The position numbers and the translations under genes were made by a program. From Caulobacteraceae bacterium (GTDB lineage: Bacteria; Pseudomonadota; Alphaproteobacteria; Caulobacterales; Caulobacteraceae): DNA of 64,000 nucleotides. Shown one piece after another: positions 45,007-53,485 of this stretch (the first letter of the stretch is position 1; each line of letters begins with the position of its first letter). The notes beneath the pieces are model-generated. The model was given only the letters and a program-made list of their open reading frames with translations, had not been told where the DNA came from and ran no database searches. Location of the stretch: positions 1 through 64,000 of the forward strand of contig JAIESL010000031.1 in assembly GCA_019746095.1 (NCBI GenBank), read 5' to 3'.

Positions 45007-46080
45007 TCAGTCCTCGAAGCCCGGGACGACGAGCGTCCGCGGAGAGAAGATGGCGCCGGCCTTGAAGAGGGCTCCCATCTGGTCGTCAGCGGTCAGGCGG
45101 GCGAGCTGGCGGTCGATGACCGGTGCCGCGTCGGGACGCCCTGTCTTCAGCCGGTCGGCCCGGGCCGCAATGCCCAGCCGGTTCAGGAACTCGCCCTGTC
45201 CCAGGGTCCCGGTGACATCGGCCCCGGCATGGATGGCGGCCTCCAGCACCGTGGGGAAGTCGGCCCACTGGGTCAGATCGACCTCGCCCGGTGACTCCAG
45301 CGGATCGACCTTCTGGTGTCGGCGCAGGCCCTGGAGGGTATCGCCGGCCTCGCGCCGGGCGCGGCCGTAGTCGATCAGCAGGGCGGCACCGCCGGCCTGG
45401 CGGATCAGGGCACCGACGTCGCGGCCGAAGGCGGCCTGCTGGTCCGAGATCTCGACTGTCTGGCCGGGCTCGACGGGAAAATCCGGGCGGGCGAAGCCGC
45501 CGGTGATCCGGACCAGACCGAACTGGAGCGCCCCGTCATCGGTCACGCCGACACGCCGCTCGGCCCAGCCGTCCCCGGTCTTCACGAACTGGCGGGCGGG
45601 CAGGCAATCCAGCACCTCATTGGTGATCAGGATCACCGGGGCATCGGTCTCGACCCGGTCCAGCGCGGTGACCCAGCGCGGGTGGAGGTCGCTGTCGGCC
45701 AGCATCCGGCCTTGCGCCTCGCGCAGCGGCGGGCTGGGTTCGATCAGGATCAGGTCGACGGCGGCGAGAAAGCCGGGATCCAGCCGGGCTGCGCGCAGGG
45801 CGTCGGCCATCAGGGTGCCGTCGCCGGGGCCGACCTCGACCAGCCGGACCCGCTCGGGGGCCCCGAGCCGCCGCCAAAGTTCGACCGCCCAAAGACCGAT
45901 CAGTTCGCCGAACATCTGGCTGATCATGGGCGCGGTGATGAAGTCTCCGGCCGCGCCGATGGCCGGGCGGGTGGCATAGTAGCCGTCCTGCGGATCATGC
46001 AGGCAGCGGGTCACATAATCGGCCACCGTCATCGGCCCGGTCAGGGCGATCTCGCGCGCCAGTCGGTCTTTCAGCGTCAT
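45007..46080 (-). CDS. MidA/NDUFAF7-type SAM-dependent methyltransferase
   Basis: A 357-residue class I methyltransferase of the MidA (DUF185) family: GDFITAPMISQMFGELIG is the family hallmark, LVEVGPGDGTLMAD the SAM-binding motif, and LITNEVLDCLPARQF the third motif. The mitochondrial homologue methylates an arginine in a respiratory complex I subunit. In bacteria the substrate is probably also complex I, an inference from the homologue. It sits between lgt and pgeF with gaps of 4 and 2 nt. Confidence 0.9.
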   Translation of the reverse strand: MTLKDRLAREIALTGPMTVADYVTRCLHDPQDGYYATRPAIGAAGDFITAPMISQMFGELIGLWAVELWRRLGAPERVRLVEVGPGDGTLMADALRAARLDPGFLAAVDLILIEPSPPLREAQGRMLADSDLHPRWVTALDRVETDAPVILITNEVLDCLPARQFVKTGDGWAERRVGVTDDGALQFGLVRITGGFARPDFPVEPGQTVEISDQQAAFGRDVGALIRQAGGAALLIDYGRARREAGDTLQGLRRHQKVDPLESPGEVDLTQWADFPTVLEAAIHAGADVTGTLGQGEFLNRLGIAARADRLKTGRPDAAPVIDRQLARLTADDQMGALFKAGAIFSPRTLVVPGFED

Positions 46081-46084
46081 GCCG

Positions 46085-46954
46085 TCAGGCAGCGACCGGC
46101 GGCCGGCTCCAGGCCCGCCAGATCAGCCAGGCTCCGATGATCATCATCGGGATCGACAGCATCATGCCCATGGTCAGGCCCAGCGGCAGGCTTTCCATAC
46201 CGAAGTCCGGCTGGCGGAAATTCTCCAGCGTCGCCCGCGCCAGGCCATAGCCGAACAGGAACAGGCCGGTGACATAGCCGGGCTTGGCCAACAAGCGCCA
46301 TTTGAAGACCGCCAGCCAGAGGATGACGAACAGGGCGATGCCCTCGAGACCCGCTTCATAGAGCTGACTGGGATGGCGCGGCACATCGCCGGCGGGGCAG
46401 AAACCGTACAGCTGTTCGATGCGGGCGTTGCAGAACCGGACCGCCCAGGGAACCGTGGTCTCACGGCCCCACAGCTCGCCATTGATGAAATTGGCCACGC
46501 GACCGAAGAACAGGCCGAAGGGTGCGGCGGCCAGGGCCATGTCGCCGATGCTGAGCGCGCGAAGCTTGTTGCGCCAGGCGAAGATGAGCACGGCCAGGGT
46601 CGTGCCGATCATCCCGCCGTGGAAGGACATGCCGCCGTCCCACAGGCGGAACAGCGCCAGCCGGTCGCCCCAGCTGACGCCGGTGAACAGGGCACTGTAG
46701 AGTTCCGGCTTGTAGAACAGGGCGTAGCCGAACCGGCCGCCGAGGATGATGCCGAGCGTGATCCACAGGATCAGGTCGTCCAGCTGGATCGTCGACAGCG
46801 GGGGCTTCCCCGGGGCCCAGATGGCGGTGTTCTTGATCAGCTTCGCCGCATACCACCAGCCGAGGACGATGCCCGCGACATAGGCGAGGGCGTACCAGCG
46901 GATGTCCAGCGGCCCGATGCTGAACAGGACCGGATCGAATTCGGGAAAGGGCAC
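46085..46954 (-). CDS. lgt: prolipoprotein diacylglyceryl transferase
   Basis: A 289-residue inner-membrane protein with about seven transmembrane helices that puts diacylglycerol on the lipobox cysteine of lipoproteins. SFHGGMIGTTL carries the essential His-Gly-Gly site, and FGRVANFINGELWGRET is the Lgt signature (usual GRxGNF with one Gly-to-Ala change). HPSQLYEAGLEG follows. It is the first gene of the lgt-midA-pgeF operon. Confidence 0.95.
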   Translation of the reverse strand: MPFPEFDPVLFSIGPLDIRWYALAYVAGIVLGWWYAAKLIKNTAIWAPGKPPLSTIQLDDLILWITLGIILGGRFGYALFYKPELYSALFTGVSWGDRLALFRLWDGGMSFHGGMIGTTLAVLIFAWRNKLRALSIGDMALAAAPFGLFFGRVANFINGELWGRETTVPWAVRFCNARIEQLYGFCPAGDVPRHPSQLYEAGLEGIALFVILWLAVFKWRLLAKPGYVTGLFLFGYGLARATLENFRQPDFGMESLPLGLTMGMMLSIPMMIIGAWLIWRAWSRPPVAA

Positions 46955-47079
46955 GGAGCCTCCTGACGGCGTTTCGCTGGCCGAGGTTTAGCAAGGGACG
47001 CCGGGCGCGTCCCTGAAATTTCCGCGAGCGGGCTCCGGCGCCCAAATCACGCCATCGGTCGCATCGACAGCAAGGTTTC

Positions 47080-47099
47080 GTTCACCATATCGGGTGAAC
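47080..47099. promoter_or_regulatory. inverted repeat upstream of the ubiK-like gene
   Basis: GTTCACC (47080-47086) and GGTGAAC (47093-47099) are a perfect 7-bp inverted repeat with a 6-nt centre, 41 bp before the ubiK-like start codon and about 125 bp before lgt on the other strand. It could be an operator for either gene. No regulator is assigned. Confidence 0.4.
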
Positions 47100-47139
47100 C
47101 TTCGTTAACGACGCTCGCGGGTGCGAGCCGGAGAACTCC

Positions 47140-47439
47140 ATGCAGACCCGTAACCCCCTCCTTGACGAATTCGCCAAGCTTACGACCGGTGCCATGGGCC
47201 TGGCCCAGGCGGCCGGTGAGGAGGCCAAGACGGCCTTCCGTGCCGGGACCGAACGGATGGCCGCCGACCTCGATCTGGTCCGCCGCGACGAGTTCGACGC
47301 CCTCAAGGCCGAGATCGCCGCTCTGCGCGCCGAGGTTGCGGCGCTGAAGTCGCCGGCCAAGCCCTCGACGAGGGCCACAAAGAAGCCTGCCACGGGAACG
47401 TCCACAGGGCGCGTTCCCCCTGAGGACGCAGCCGGTTGA
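47140..47439 (+). CDS. ubiK: UbiK/BMFP-domain accessory protein
   Basis: A 99-residue protein of the BMFP/UbiK family: NPLLDEFAKLTTGAMGLAQ is the conserved N-terminus, and residues 45-70 (RDEFDALKAEIAALRAEVAAL) form a coiled coil that trimerises. UbiK helps ubiquinone synthesis and binds membranes. The Lys/Thr/Pro-rich tail is variable. CCGGAG lies before ATG 47140. It precedes the YbjN-like gene and proC on the same strand. Confidence 0.85.
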   Translation: MQTRNPLLDEFAKLTTGAMGLAQAAGEEAKTAFRAGTERMAADLDLVRRDEFDALKAEIAALRAEVAALKSPAKPSTRATKKPATGTSTGRVPPEDAAG

Positions 47440-47503
47440 GCCGAATCTGCGAACCCGCCTACCGTCCGATGACAGGGCGTGAGTCGCGCCCGGAGAGTGC
47501 CTG

Positions 47504-48007
47504 ATGGACATTGTACGGCCCGAAGAAGTCGATGTTCCCTACGATCCTCTGGATGTCGTGGAGCACGTCCTGGTGGCCGAGAACCTGCCGTTCGACCGGA
47601 CCGACGAGGGCGATCTGGCCTTCGCCCTGGCCGGGGACTGGAAGGATTACGAGCTGTGGTTCGCCTGGCGGCCCGAAGGTGACTGCCTGCAACTCTGCTG
47701 CGCCCTGGATCTGCAGGCGTCGAAGGCCCGCCGGGCTGCGGCCTATGAACTCGTCGGCCTGATCAACCAGCGCACCTGGATGGGCCATTTCGAGGTCTGG
47801 GCCGATGACGGCGAGATCGTCTTCCGCCATTCGCTGGCCCTGCCGCTGGGCGAACGCCCGACCCTGGCCCAGGCGGCTTCCATGATCGACGCGGCGGTCG
47901 AGGCGGCGGACCGCTATTATCCGGCCTTCGATTTCATGATCCGCGGCAACAAGAAGCCGCAGGAGGCGATCGACTCCTGCCTGTTCGAGACCGTCGGCAC
48001 GGCCTGA
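47504..48007 (+). CDS. YbjN-domain protein
   Basis: A 167-residue cytoplasmic protein of the YbjN/DUF1790 type: YDPLDVVEHVLVAENLPFDR near the start, then DCLQLCCALDLQ, WMGHFEVWADDGEIVFRHSLALP and a C-terminal helical region. YbjN proteins are linked to stress and motility regulation and resemble type III secretion chaperones, but biochemistry is unknown. It lies 4 nt before proC, so the two are probably cotranscribed. Confidence 0.85.
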   Translation: MDIVRPEEVDVPYDPLDVVEHVLVAENLPFDRTDEGDLAFALAGDWKDYELWFAWRPEGDCLQLCCALDLQASKARRAAAYELVGLINQRTWMGHFEVWADDGEIVFRHSLALPLGERPTLAQAASMIDAAVEAADRYYPAFDFMIRGNKKPQEAIDSCLFETVGTA

Positions 48008-48011
48008 GGCC

Positions 48012-48812
48012 ATGGACGCGCATTCGCCAGCCGCAACTGTCGCCCTCATAGGCTGCGGACGGCTGGGTTCCGCCATTCTTGAGGGCTGGCTGAAGACGGG
48101 GACCGTCGCGGCCCGCGATCTGATGATCCTGACACCGTCGGACAAGCCGGCCGCCGAGGCGGCGCGGGCGCAGGGGGCCCGGGTCAATCCGCCCCTGGCC
48201 GACCTGACCGGGGCGGACACAGTGGTGCTGGCGGTCAAGCCCGCGAAATGGCGCGAAGCCCTCGGCCCGCTGGCCGCGGCGCTGAACCCCGACGCCAGGG
48301 TCGTGTCGGTGATGGCGGGGGTGGCGGCGGCGGAGATCGATGCCATGACCGGCCGCCCGGTGGCGCGGGTGATGCCGACGACGGCCGTGGCCCAGGCCCG
48401 GGGCGTCGCCGCCCTCTGGTCCAGCCACGATGCGGCCCGCGAGACGGCGCGTGGCCTGTTCGCTGCCATGGCCGAGGTGGTGGATCTGGATCAGGAAGCG
48501 CAGATCGACGTCGCCACCGCCACGGCGGGCTCTGCGCCGGCCTTCATCCACGCCTTTGTCCAGGCGCTGGCGCGGGCGGGTCAGGCCGAGGGGCTGTCCC
48601 CGGATGCGGCGATCCGACTGGCGCGCGGGGCGCTGCGATCAGCCGGCGCGGGTGTCGAAACCGGGGAGGCGCTGGACACCCTGATTGCGCGTATCGCCTC
48701 ACCGGGCGGAACGACGCGGGCAGGGCTGGACGCCATGGCGGCGAGCGGCGACCTCGACCGGGCGGCCAGCGCCGCGGTCAGGGCCGCCGTGCAGCGGGCG
48801 CGCAGCTTCTAG
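48012..48812 (+). CDS. proC: pyrroline-5-carboxylate reductase
   Basis: A 266-residue enzyme that makes L-proline with NAD(P)H. VALIGCGRLGSAILEGW is the nucleotide-binding fold, RVMPTTAVAQARGVAAL the central motif, and the C-terminal helical domain has ASPGGTTRAGLDAM, the P5C reductase signature. It follows the YbjN-like gene; the stop TAG overlaps the stop of the next minus-strand gene (CTAG, 48809-48812). Confidence 0.93.
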   Translation: MDAHSPAATVALIGCGRLGSAILEGWLKTGTVAARDLMILTPSDKPAAEAARAQGARVNPPLADLTGADTVVLAVKPAKWREALGPLAAALNPDARVVSVMAGVAAAEIDAMTGRPVARVMPTTAVAQARGVAALWSSHDAARETARGLFAAMAEVVDLDQEAQIDVATATAGSAPAFIHAFVQALARAGQAEGLSPDAAIRLARGALRSAGAGVETGEALDTLIARIASPGGTTRAGLDAMAASGDLDRAASAAVRAAVQRARSF

Positions 48813-49303
48813 CGGCTGGTATAGCGGCCGTCAGCGAGGTTGCTGGCCAGCCGGCGATAGGCCCGGTTGGCGTCCGACCAGGTATCGATCCCCTGCACAT
48901 CGGCCAGGCTGCTGGAAAACCAGTCGTAACGGACCGGGAGGGTGCGGCCGTCGGCCGTGGTGATCTGACCCTCGATTGCGGCGCCGCCGATCGACTGGCT
49001 GTGGAAACCGTCCAGACCGGGGCGATCAGCCAGTTGCCGGAAGGTGGGTCGGTTGGGTCGCAGATCGGTCAGGACCAGTTCGATCCGGGCACCCTCGAGG
49101 TCGCCATCGCGGGCGAGGGCGCGTCCGACCAGTTCGGCCAGGCGGTCGGCCTGTTCCTGGACCTCTCGCGGGCCCAGTTCCTCGGCCTTTTCCTGAAGGT
49201 CCGGCCCGAGGCTGACACTGATCATGGCGGGCTCGGCCATGGCCGGGGCGGCGCTGAAGGCCAGGACGGCGGCGAGCGGTGCGAAGAAGGCGAGTTTACG
49301 CAT
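48809..49303 (-). CDS. exported hypothetical protein
   Basis: A 164-residue protein with a clear signal peptide (KLAFFAPLAAVLAFSAAPAMAEP) and a mature domain with a helical section (EELGPREVQEQADRLAELVGRAL) then GARIELVLTDLRPNRPTF and a C-terminal segment with aromatic residues. The family is not recognised. It is convergent with proC and lies downstream of a two-component operon but separated from it by a hairpin. Confidence 0.7.
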   Translation of the reverse strand: MRKLAFFAPLAAVLAFSAAPAMAEPAMISVSLGPDLQEKAEELGPREVQEQADRLAELVGRALARDGDLEGARIELVLTDLRPNRPTFRQLADRPGLDGFHSQSIGGAAIEGQITTADGRTLPVRYDWFSSSLADVQGIDTWSDANRAYRRLASNLADGRYTSR

Positions 49304-49362
49304 GGTGTCCTCCGAAAACGCTGTCTGGATCGAAGGTGGGCCTTCAGGCGCCGTTGCGCAAT

Positions 49363-49390
49363 CCTCCCCCGAGCGAAGCCGTAGGGGAGG
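49363..49390 (-). terminator. hairpin terminator or repeat after the sensor kinase
   Basis: CCTCCCC (49363-49369) and GGGGAGG (49384-49390) form a perfect 7-bp GC stem with a 14-nt loop, 5 bp beyond the kinase stop on the minus strand. There is no T tract. The motif CCTCCCC...GGGGAGG with a GAGCGAAGCC loop looks like a dispersed intergenic repeat. Confidence 0.4.
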
Positions 49391-49394
49391 CCTG

Positions 49395-50738
49395 TCAGCC
49401 CGGCAGGCGGATCAGGGCCCGCAGACCCCCGAGGTCGCTGCGTTCCAGGGTGATTTCGCCGCCGTGGCCGCGAGCCACATCGCGCGCGATGGCCAGGCCG
49501 AGCCCGACGCCCTTGCGGTTCTGGTTGCGCGAGGCGTCCAGCCGGGAGAAGGGGCGGAAGGCCTCCTCGTGCATGTCTTCGGGAATTCCGGGCCCATCGT
49601 CCTCGACCGCCACCTCCAGCCCGCCGGAGGGCAGGGGGCGGGCACTGAGACGGACATGTTCGCCGTGGGCGGCGGCATTGCCGGCCAGATTGGTCAGGGC
49701 GCGCTTGAAGGCCAGGGGGCGCAGGGTCGCGGTGAGATCGGCGGGGGCGAGCACCTCGACCCCGGCGCCGGCGCGGCGGACGTCCTCGGCGGCGGCCTCC
49801 AGCAGATCGGCGATCGACACGGCCTGGGCCGCCTCGCCCGCCTCGCCGCGGGCGAAGGCGAGGTATTCGTCGATCATATGCTCCATCTCGTCGAGGTCGC
49901 CCTCCATCGCCCCGGCCCGCTTGAACGGCGGGGCCAGCGCCAGTTCGAGGCGAAGCCGGGTCAGGGGCGTGCGCAGGTCGTGGCTGACGGAGGCCAGCAG
50001 GGCGGTGCGCTGGTCGATATGGCGCTGGATTCGCTCGCGCATGGCCAGGAAGGCGTTGGCGGCGGCGCGGACTTCACGCGCGCCGTGTGGTTTGAAATGC
50101 TCGCTCGTCTCGCCCCGCCCGAAGGCCTCGGCGGCGTCGGCCAGCCGCTCGATGGCGCGGACCTGGTTGCGGATGAACAGGATGGCGACGCTCATCAGCA
50201 GGACGGTGGCAATGGTCAGCCACAGGACGAAGATGTGGGCCTGGGTCGCGACGGCGCGCTCACGGGGCGCGATGATGCGCAGCACCCCCTGCGGCTGCTG
50301 CACCCGGATATCGACATAGGCGGGGTAGCGGGTGGTATCGAACCAGAAGGGCTGGTCGAGGCGGGTGGCGAGGGCCTTCTCCAGCGTGCGGTCGATCACC
50401 CCGATCGGGCCGCGCCGGTTCTCGGCCGGCAGGGTGTCACCCTCGCGGAGCTGGACCGAAAGGGACATCGACCGCTCGGCCCGTTCGGAGATGACCGCCA
50501 TGTTTTCCGGCGTCGGGTCGTCGCGCCAGCTCTCGGCAGCCCAGGCGATGTCACCGGCGAGGCCGTCGGACAGGCGGGCCGTAACCGTCTGCCAGTGCAT
50601 GTCGAAAAAGGCCCAGGTGACGGCCACCTGCATGACCAGCACCGGCAGGACGATGATCAGCAGCGACCGGCCCCACAGCGAGGTCGGCATCTGCCGCTTC
50701 AGGAAGCGCGGCCAGAGGCTGGCGGGGAGCAGCCTCAC
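49395..50738 (-). CDS. sensor histidine kinase (EnvZ-like)
   Basis: A 447-residue inner-membrane kinase: transmembrane helix near the N-terminus (RSLLIIVLPVLVMQVAVTWAFF), periplasmic domain, second helix, HAMP linker, HisKA with SVSHDLRTPLTRL (the phosphorylated His) and a HATPase_c domain with NLAGNAAAHGEH and DDGPGIP. GTG 50738 is chosen because it starts 8 nt after the regulator's stop and gives a normal cytoplasmic start; upstream frame is antisense noise. It partners with the OmpR-type regulator before it. The signal is unknown. Confidence 0.9.
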   Translation of the reverse strand: MRLLPASLWPRFLKRQMPTSLWGRSLLIIVLPVLVMQVAVTWAFFDMHWQTVTARLSDGLAGDIAWAAESWRDDPTPENMAVISERAERSMSLSVQLREGDTLPAENRRGPIGVIDRTLEKALATRLDQPFWFDTTRYPAYVDIRVQQPQGVLRIIAPRERAVATQAHIFVLWLTIATVLLMSVAILFIRNQVRAIERLADAAEAFGRGETSEHFKPHGAREVRAAANAFLAMRERIQRHIDQRTALLASVSHDLRTPLTRLRLELALAPPFKRAGAMEGDLDEMEHMIDEYLAFARGEAGEAAQAVSIADLLEAAAEDVRRAGAGVEVLAPADLTATLRPLAFKRALTNLAGNAAAHGEHVRLSARPLPSGGLEVAVEDDGPGIPEDMHEEAFRPFSRLDASRNQNRKGVGLGLAIARDVARGHGGEITLERSDLGGLRALIRLPG

Positions 50739-50745
50739 CGGCCCA

Positions 50746-51477
50746 TCAGTCCGGGGCCAGCATATAGCCGACGCCTCGGACGGTCTGGAGGTAGCGCGGG
50801 TTCTTGGGGTCCGCCTCCAGCTTGCGACGCAGGCGGGTGACCTGCACATCGACGGCGCGGCCGGTGATGTCGGCGGTGTCGGGTGACAGGCTCATCCGTT
50901 CGACCGGGGCATGGGCATGAATGGCCAGGGTCTTGAGCAACTGGGCCTCGGCCTCGGTCAGGCGCTGCAGCTTGCCGTCGCGCATCAGCTCCAGCCGTTC
51001 CATGTCGAACACCGCCGGACCCAGTTTGATCTCGCGCGGGGTCAGGGGCTTGCCGCCCGTGCGCCGCAGGATGGCGTCCACCCGCAGGGCCAGCTCCCGG
51101 GGATCGAACGGCTTGGACATATAGTCGTCGGCACCGCGCGACAGGCCCTCGATGCGGTCGTCGGGATCACCGCGCGCGGTTAGGAGCAGGACGGGGGTTT
51201 TCGAGGTCTCGGCCTTGGACCGCACCCAGGTGGTCAGGTCGAAGCCACTCTCGCCCGGCATCATCACGTCCAGCACCACCAGATCGAACTCGATCAGCTC
51301 CATTAGCCGTTTGGCTGCGGCGGCGTGGGCCGCGCCCGTCACGCGATAACCTTCGCGGGCAAGGAACTCCTTCAGCAGTTCGCGGATGCGGTCATCGTCA
51401 TCCACGACCAGCAGATGGCGACCGGCACCGGCACCGGCGATCGGGCCCGAACGGCCGCTGGAACGCACATCGGTCAT
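50746..51477 (-). CDS. OmpR-family response regulator
   Basis: A 243-residue regulator with a receiver domain (LLVVDDDDRIRELL; phospho-acceptor Asp in VVLDVMMPGESGF; Lys in DDYMSKPF) and a C-terminal winged helix with DVQVTRLRRKLEADPKNPRYLQTVRGVGYML. It is encoded with a kinase 7 nt downstream. The neighbouring ilvE gene is transcribed divergently. Target genes are not known from sequence. Confidence 0.93.
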   Translation of the reverse strand: MTDVRSSGRSGPIAGAGAGRHLLVVDDDDRIRELLKEFLAREGYRVTGAAHAAAAKRLMELIEFDLVVLDVMMPGESGFDLTTWVRSKAETSKTPVLLLTARGDPDDRIEGLSRGADDYMSKPFDPRELALRVDAILRRTGGKPLTPREIKLGPAVFDMERLELMRDGKLQRLTEAEAQLLKTLAIHAHAPVERMSLSPDTADITGRAVDVQVTRLRRKLEADPKNPRYLQTVRGVGYMLAPD

Positions 51478-51565
51478 GCGGAAGCGACCCGACCGCGTGT
51501 CCAGGCGTTGACCTGAGCGATTCCGGCGGCTCTAACCCGGTGATCAGCGCGGGAGACGTTATTCA

Positions 51566-52447
51566 ATGGCCTTCGTTCCTATCGACGATCGTGACGGTTG
51601 GATCTGGTTTGACGGCGAATTCGTGCCCTGGCGGGAAGCCCGCGTGCATGTTTTGACCCACGCGCTCCACTACGCTTCTTCGGTCTTCGAGGGCGAGCGG
51701 ATGTACAATGGCCAGATCTTCAAATTGACGGAGCATACGAACCGCCTGTTCCGTTCGGCCGAGGTGCTCGACTTCAAGATTCCGTTCACGGTGGCGCAGA
51801 TCAACGACGCCTGCAAGGAGACCTGCGCGCGAAACGGCCTGACCGAGGCCTATGTTCGCCCGCTCGCCTGGCGCGGCTCGGAACAGGTGAGTGTTCCGGC
51901 CCACAACACCACCGTCCATGTGGCCATCGCCGTCTGGGACTGGCCGAGCTATTTCGACCCCGAAACCAAGCGCAAGGGCATCCGCCTGTGCTGGGCCCCC
52001 TACAAGCGGCCGTCGCCGGAAACCGCCCCTACCGAGGCCAAGGCCGCCGGTCTGTATATGATCGGCACCATCAACCGTCACTATGCCGATGCGCGCGGCT
52101 ATTCCGACGCCATGCTGCTGGACTGGCGCGGCTATGTGGCCGAGGCGACGGGCGCCAATGTCTTCTTCGTGCAGGATGGCCGTCTGATCACCCCGCCTGC
52201 CGACGGTGCGATCCTGAACGGCATCACCCGTCAGACCGTGCTGGAAATGCTGGCTGCGCGGGGGATCGAGGTCGAGGTGCGCCATATCCTGCCCGAAGAG
52301 CTGGCCGGGTTCACCGAATGCTTCCTGTGCGGCACGGCAGCCGAGATCACCCCGGTGAGCGAGATCGGCGATCATCGCTTCACCCCGGGTGACCTCAGCC
52401 TCAGCCTTATGGACGAATACAGCCGGCTGGTCCGCGGAGAGATCTAG
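51566..52447 (+). CDS. ilvE: branched-chain amino acid aminotransferase
   Basis: A 293-residue class IV PLP enzyme that interconverts Val, Leu and Ile with their keto acids. The catalytic Lys is in TEAKAAGLYMIGTINR (K159), and YVAEATGANVFFV and GITRQTVLEML are class IV motifs. GGGAGACG precedes ATG 51566. Its stop overlaps the stop of the convergent DUF4349 lipoprotein (CTAG). Confidence 0.92.
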   Translation: MAFVPIDDRDGWIWFDGEFVPWREARVHVLTHALHYASSVFEGERMYNGQIFKLTEHTNRLFRSAEVLDFKIPFTVAQINDACKETCARNGLTEAYVRPLAWRGSEQVSVPAHNTTVHVAIAVWDWPSYFDPETKRKGIRLCWAPYKRPSPETAPTEAKAAGLYMIGTINRHYADARGYSDAMLLDWRGYVAEATGANVFFVQDGRLITPPADGAILNGITRQTVLEMLAARGIEVEVRHILPEELAGFTECFLCGTAAEITPVSEIGDHRFTPGDLSLSLMDEYSRLVRGEI

Positions 52448-53337
52448 ACCGTCGCGGCTGGTTTCCGCCGACGCACCGCCCACCAGACAGCACCGCCGAT
52501 AACGACGATCGGCAGCAGGACCGAGCCGGCCGTGATCAGGAAGGCCAGCATGCCCATCGACAGGCCAAAGGCGTCGCCGAGCGCGCGGGCGACGGGGCGT
52601 GTCGGGCTGTCGGCGGCCATGACCCCGCCCTGGCGGTAGTCGAGCGTCAGCCGGGCCGACTGCACCCGGTCATTGAGGGCCCGCAGTTCGATCTGCTGGG
52701 CGTCGAACTGCTGCTGCAACTCGGCCAGATCGCGTTCGATCTCGAGCCGCTGGGCCATGGTTCCGCCGGACCGGGCCTGCAGCTGGCGGATGCGCTCGGC
52801 GAGGGAGGCCGTGGTCCGGGCCCCGGTTGTGGCCGCGTCGATGCCGCGCGTGACGTCCTCGCCCTCGGTGACCGCTTCTTCCAGGCGGCCGCCGGCATTC
52901 CGGGCGTCCACGGCCAGGCCACTGCGGAAGCGGTTGATCCATTCAGGCTGGCCCCGGAGCTCCAGCCGCCCGGCCGGTTCGCGCGCCGTCCAGTCGGCCT
53001 GGGCCGCGATCACCTGGCAATAGCCGGGACCGGCGGAGACACAGGCCAGCTCATGCCGGCTCATCATCTCGGCTCCCCGGTCACGCGGCAGCGACAGGGC
53101 GTAGCTGTAGGCATAGGCAATCTGCGCCACAGGGGCGAGCGGAGCCGGGCGCGGGACCAGCGATGCCGTGGTGTTTTGGGCTGTCGCGGTTGCAGCGTCC
53201 GCGGGGGCCTCGGCTGCGGCTTCGGCGGCCGGTGCCGATTCCGACGAGTAGTCTTCCGCCATGTCATTCGCCGGCGAACATCCGGCCAGTATGATCAGGC
53301 TGGCCGAGGCCAGCATCAGAGCCTTGCGCATCGTCAT
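52444..53337 (-). CDS. DUF4349-type lipoprotein
   Basis: A 297-residue lipoprotein: lipobox LAGC (signal RKALMLASASLIILAGC), an Ala/Glu-rich linker, a DUF4349 domain with long coiled coil (GGTMAQRLEIERDLAELQQQFD) and one transmembrane helix near the C-terminus (SMGMLAFLITAGSVLLPIVVIGG) followed by a basic tail. The protein therefore seems anchored at both ends in the envelope. The family is of unknown function. Confidence 0.85.
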   Translation of the reverse strand: MTMRKALMLASASLIILAGCSPANDMAEDYSSESAPAAEAAAEAPADAATATAQNTTASLVPRPAPLAPVAQIAYAYSYALSLPRDRGAEMMSRHELACVSAGPGYCQVIAAQADWTAREPAGRLELRGQPEWINRFRSGLAVDARNAGGRLEEAVTEGEDVTRGIDAATTGARTTASLAERIRQLQARSGGTMAQRLEIERDLAELQQQFDAQQIELRALNDRVQSARLTLDYRQGGVMAADSPTRPVARALGDAFGLSMGMLAFLITAGSVLLPIVVIGGAVWWAVRRRKPAATV

Positions 53338-53485
53338 TCTCCCTGTACCGCGTGATCACGGTTTCGTGATGACGCGCGTGGATCGCGACGGATTCAGGGC
53401 TGGAAACAAGCGAAACGGCGGCTTGCCATAACAGTCTGCGTGGCGTTCAACGGGGCGGGGCCGGCAGGGGAGCCGGTGGGGAACC

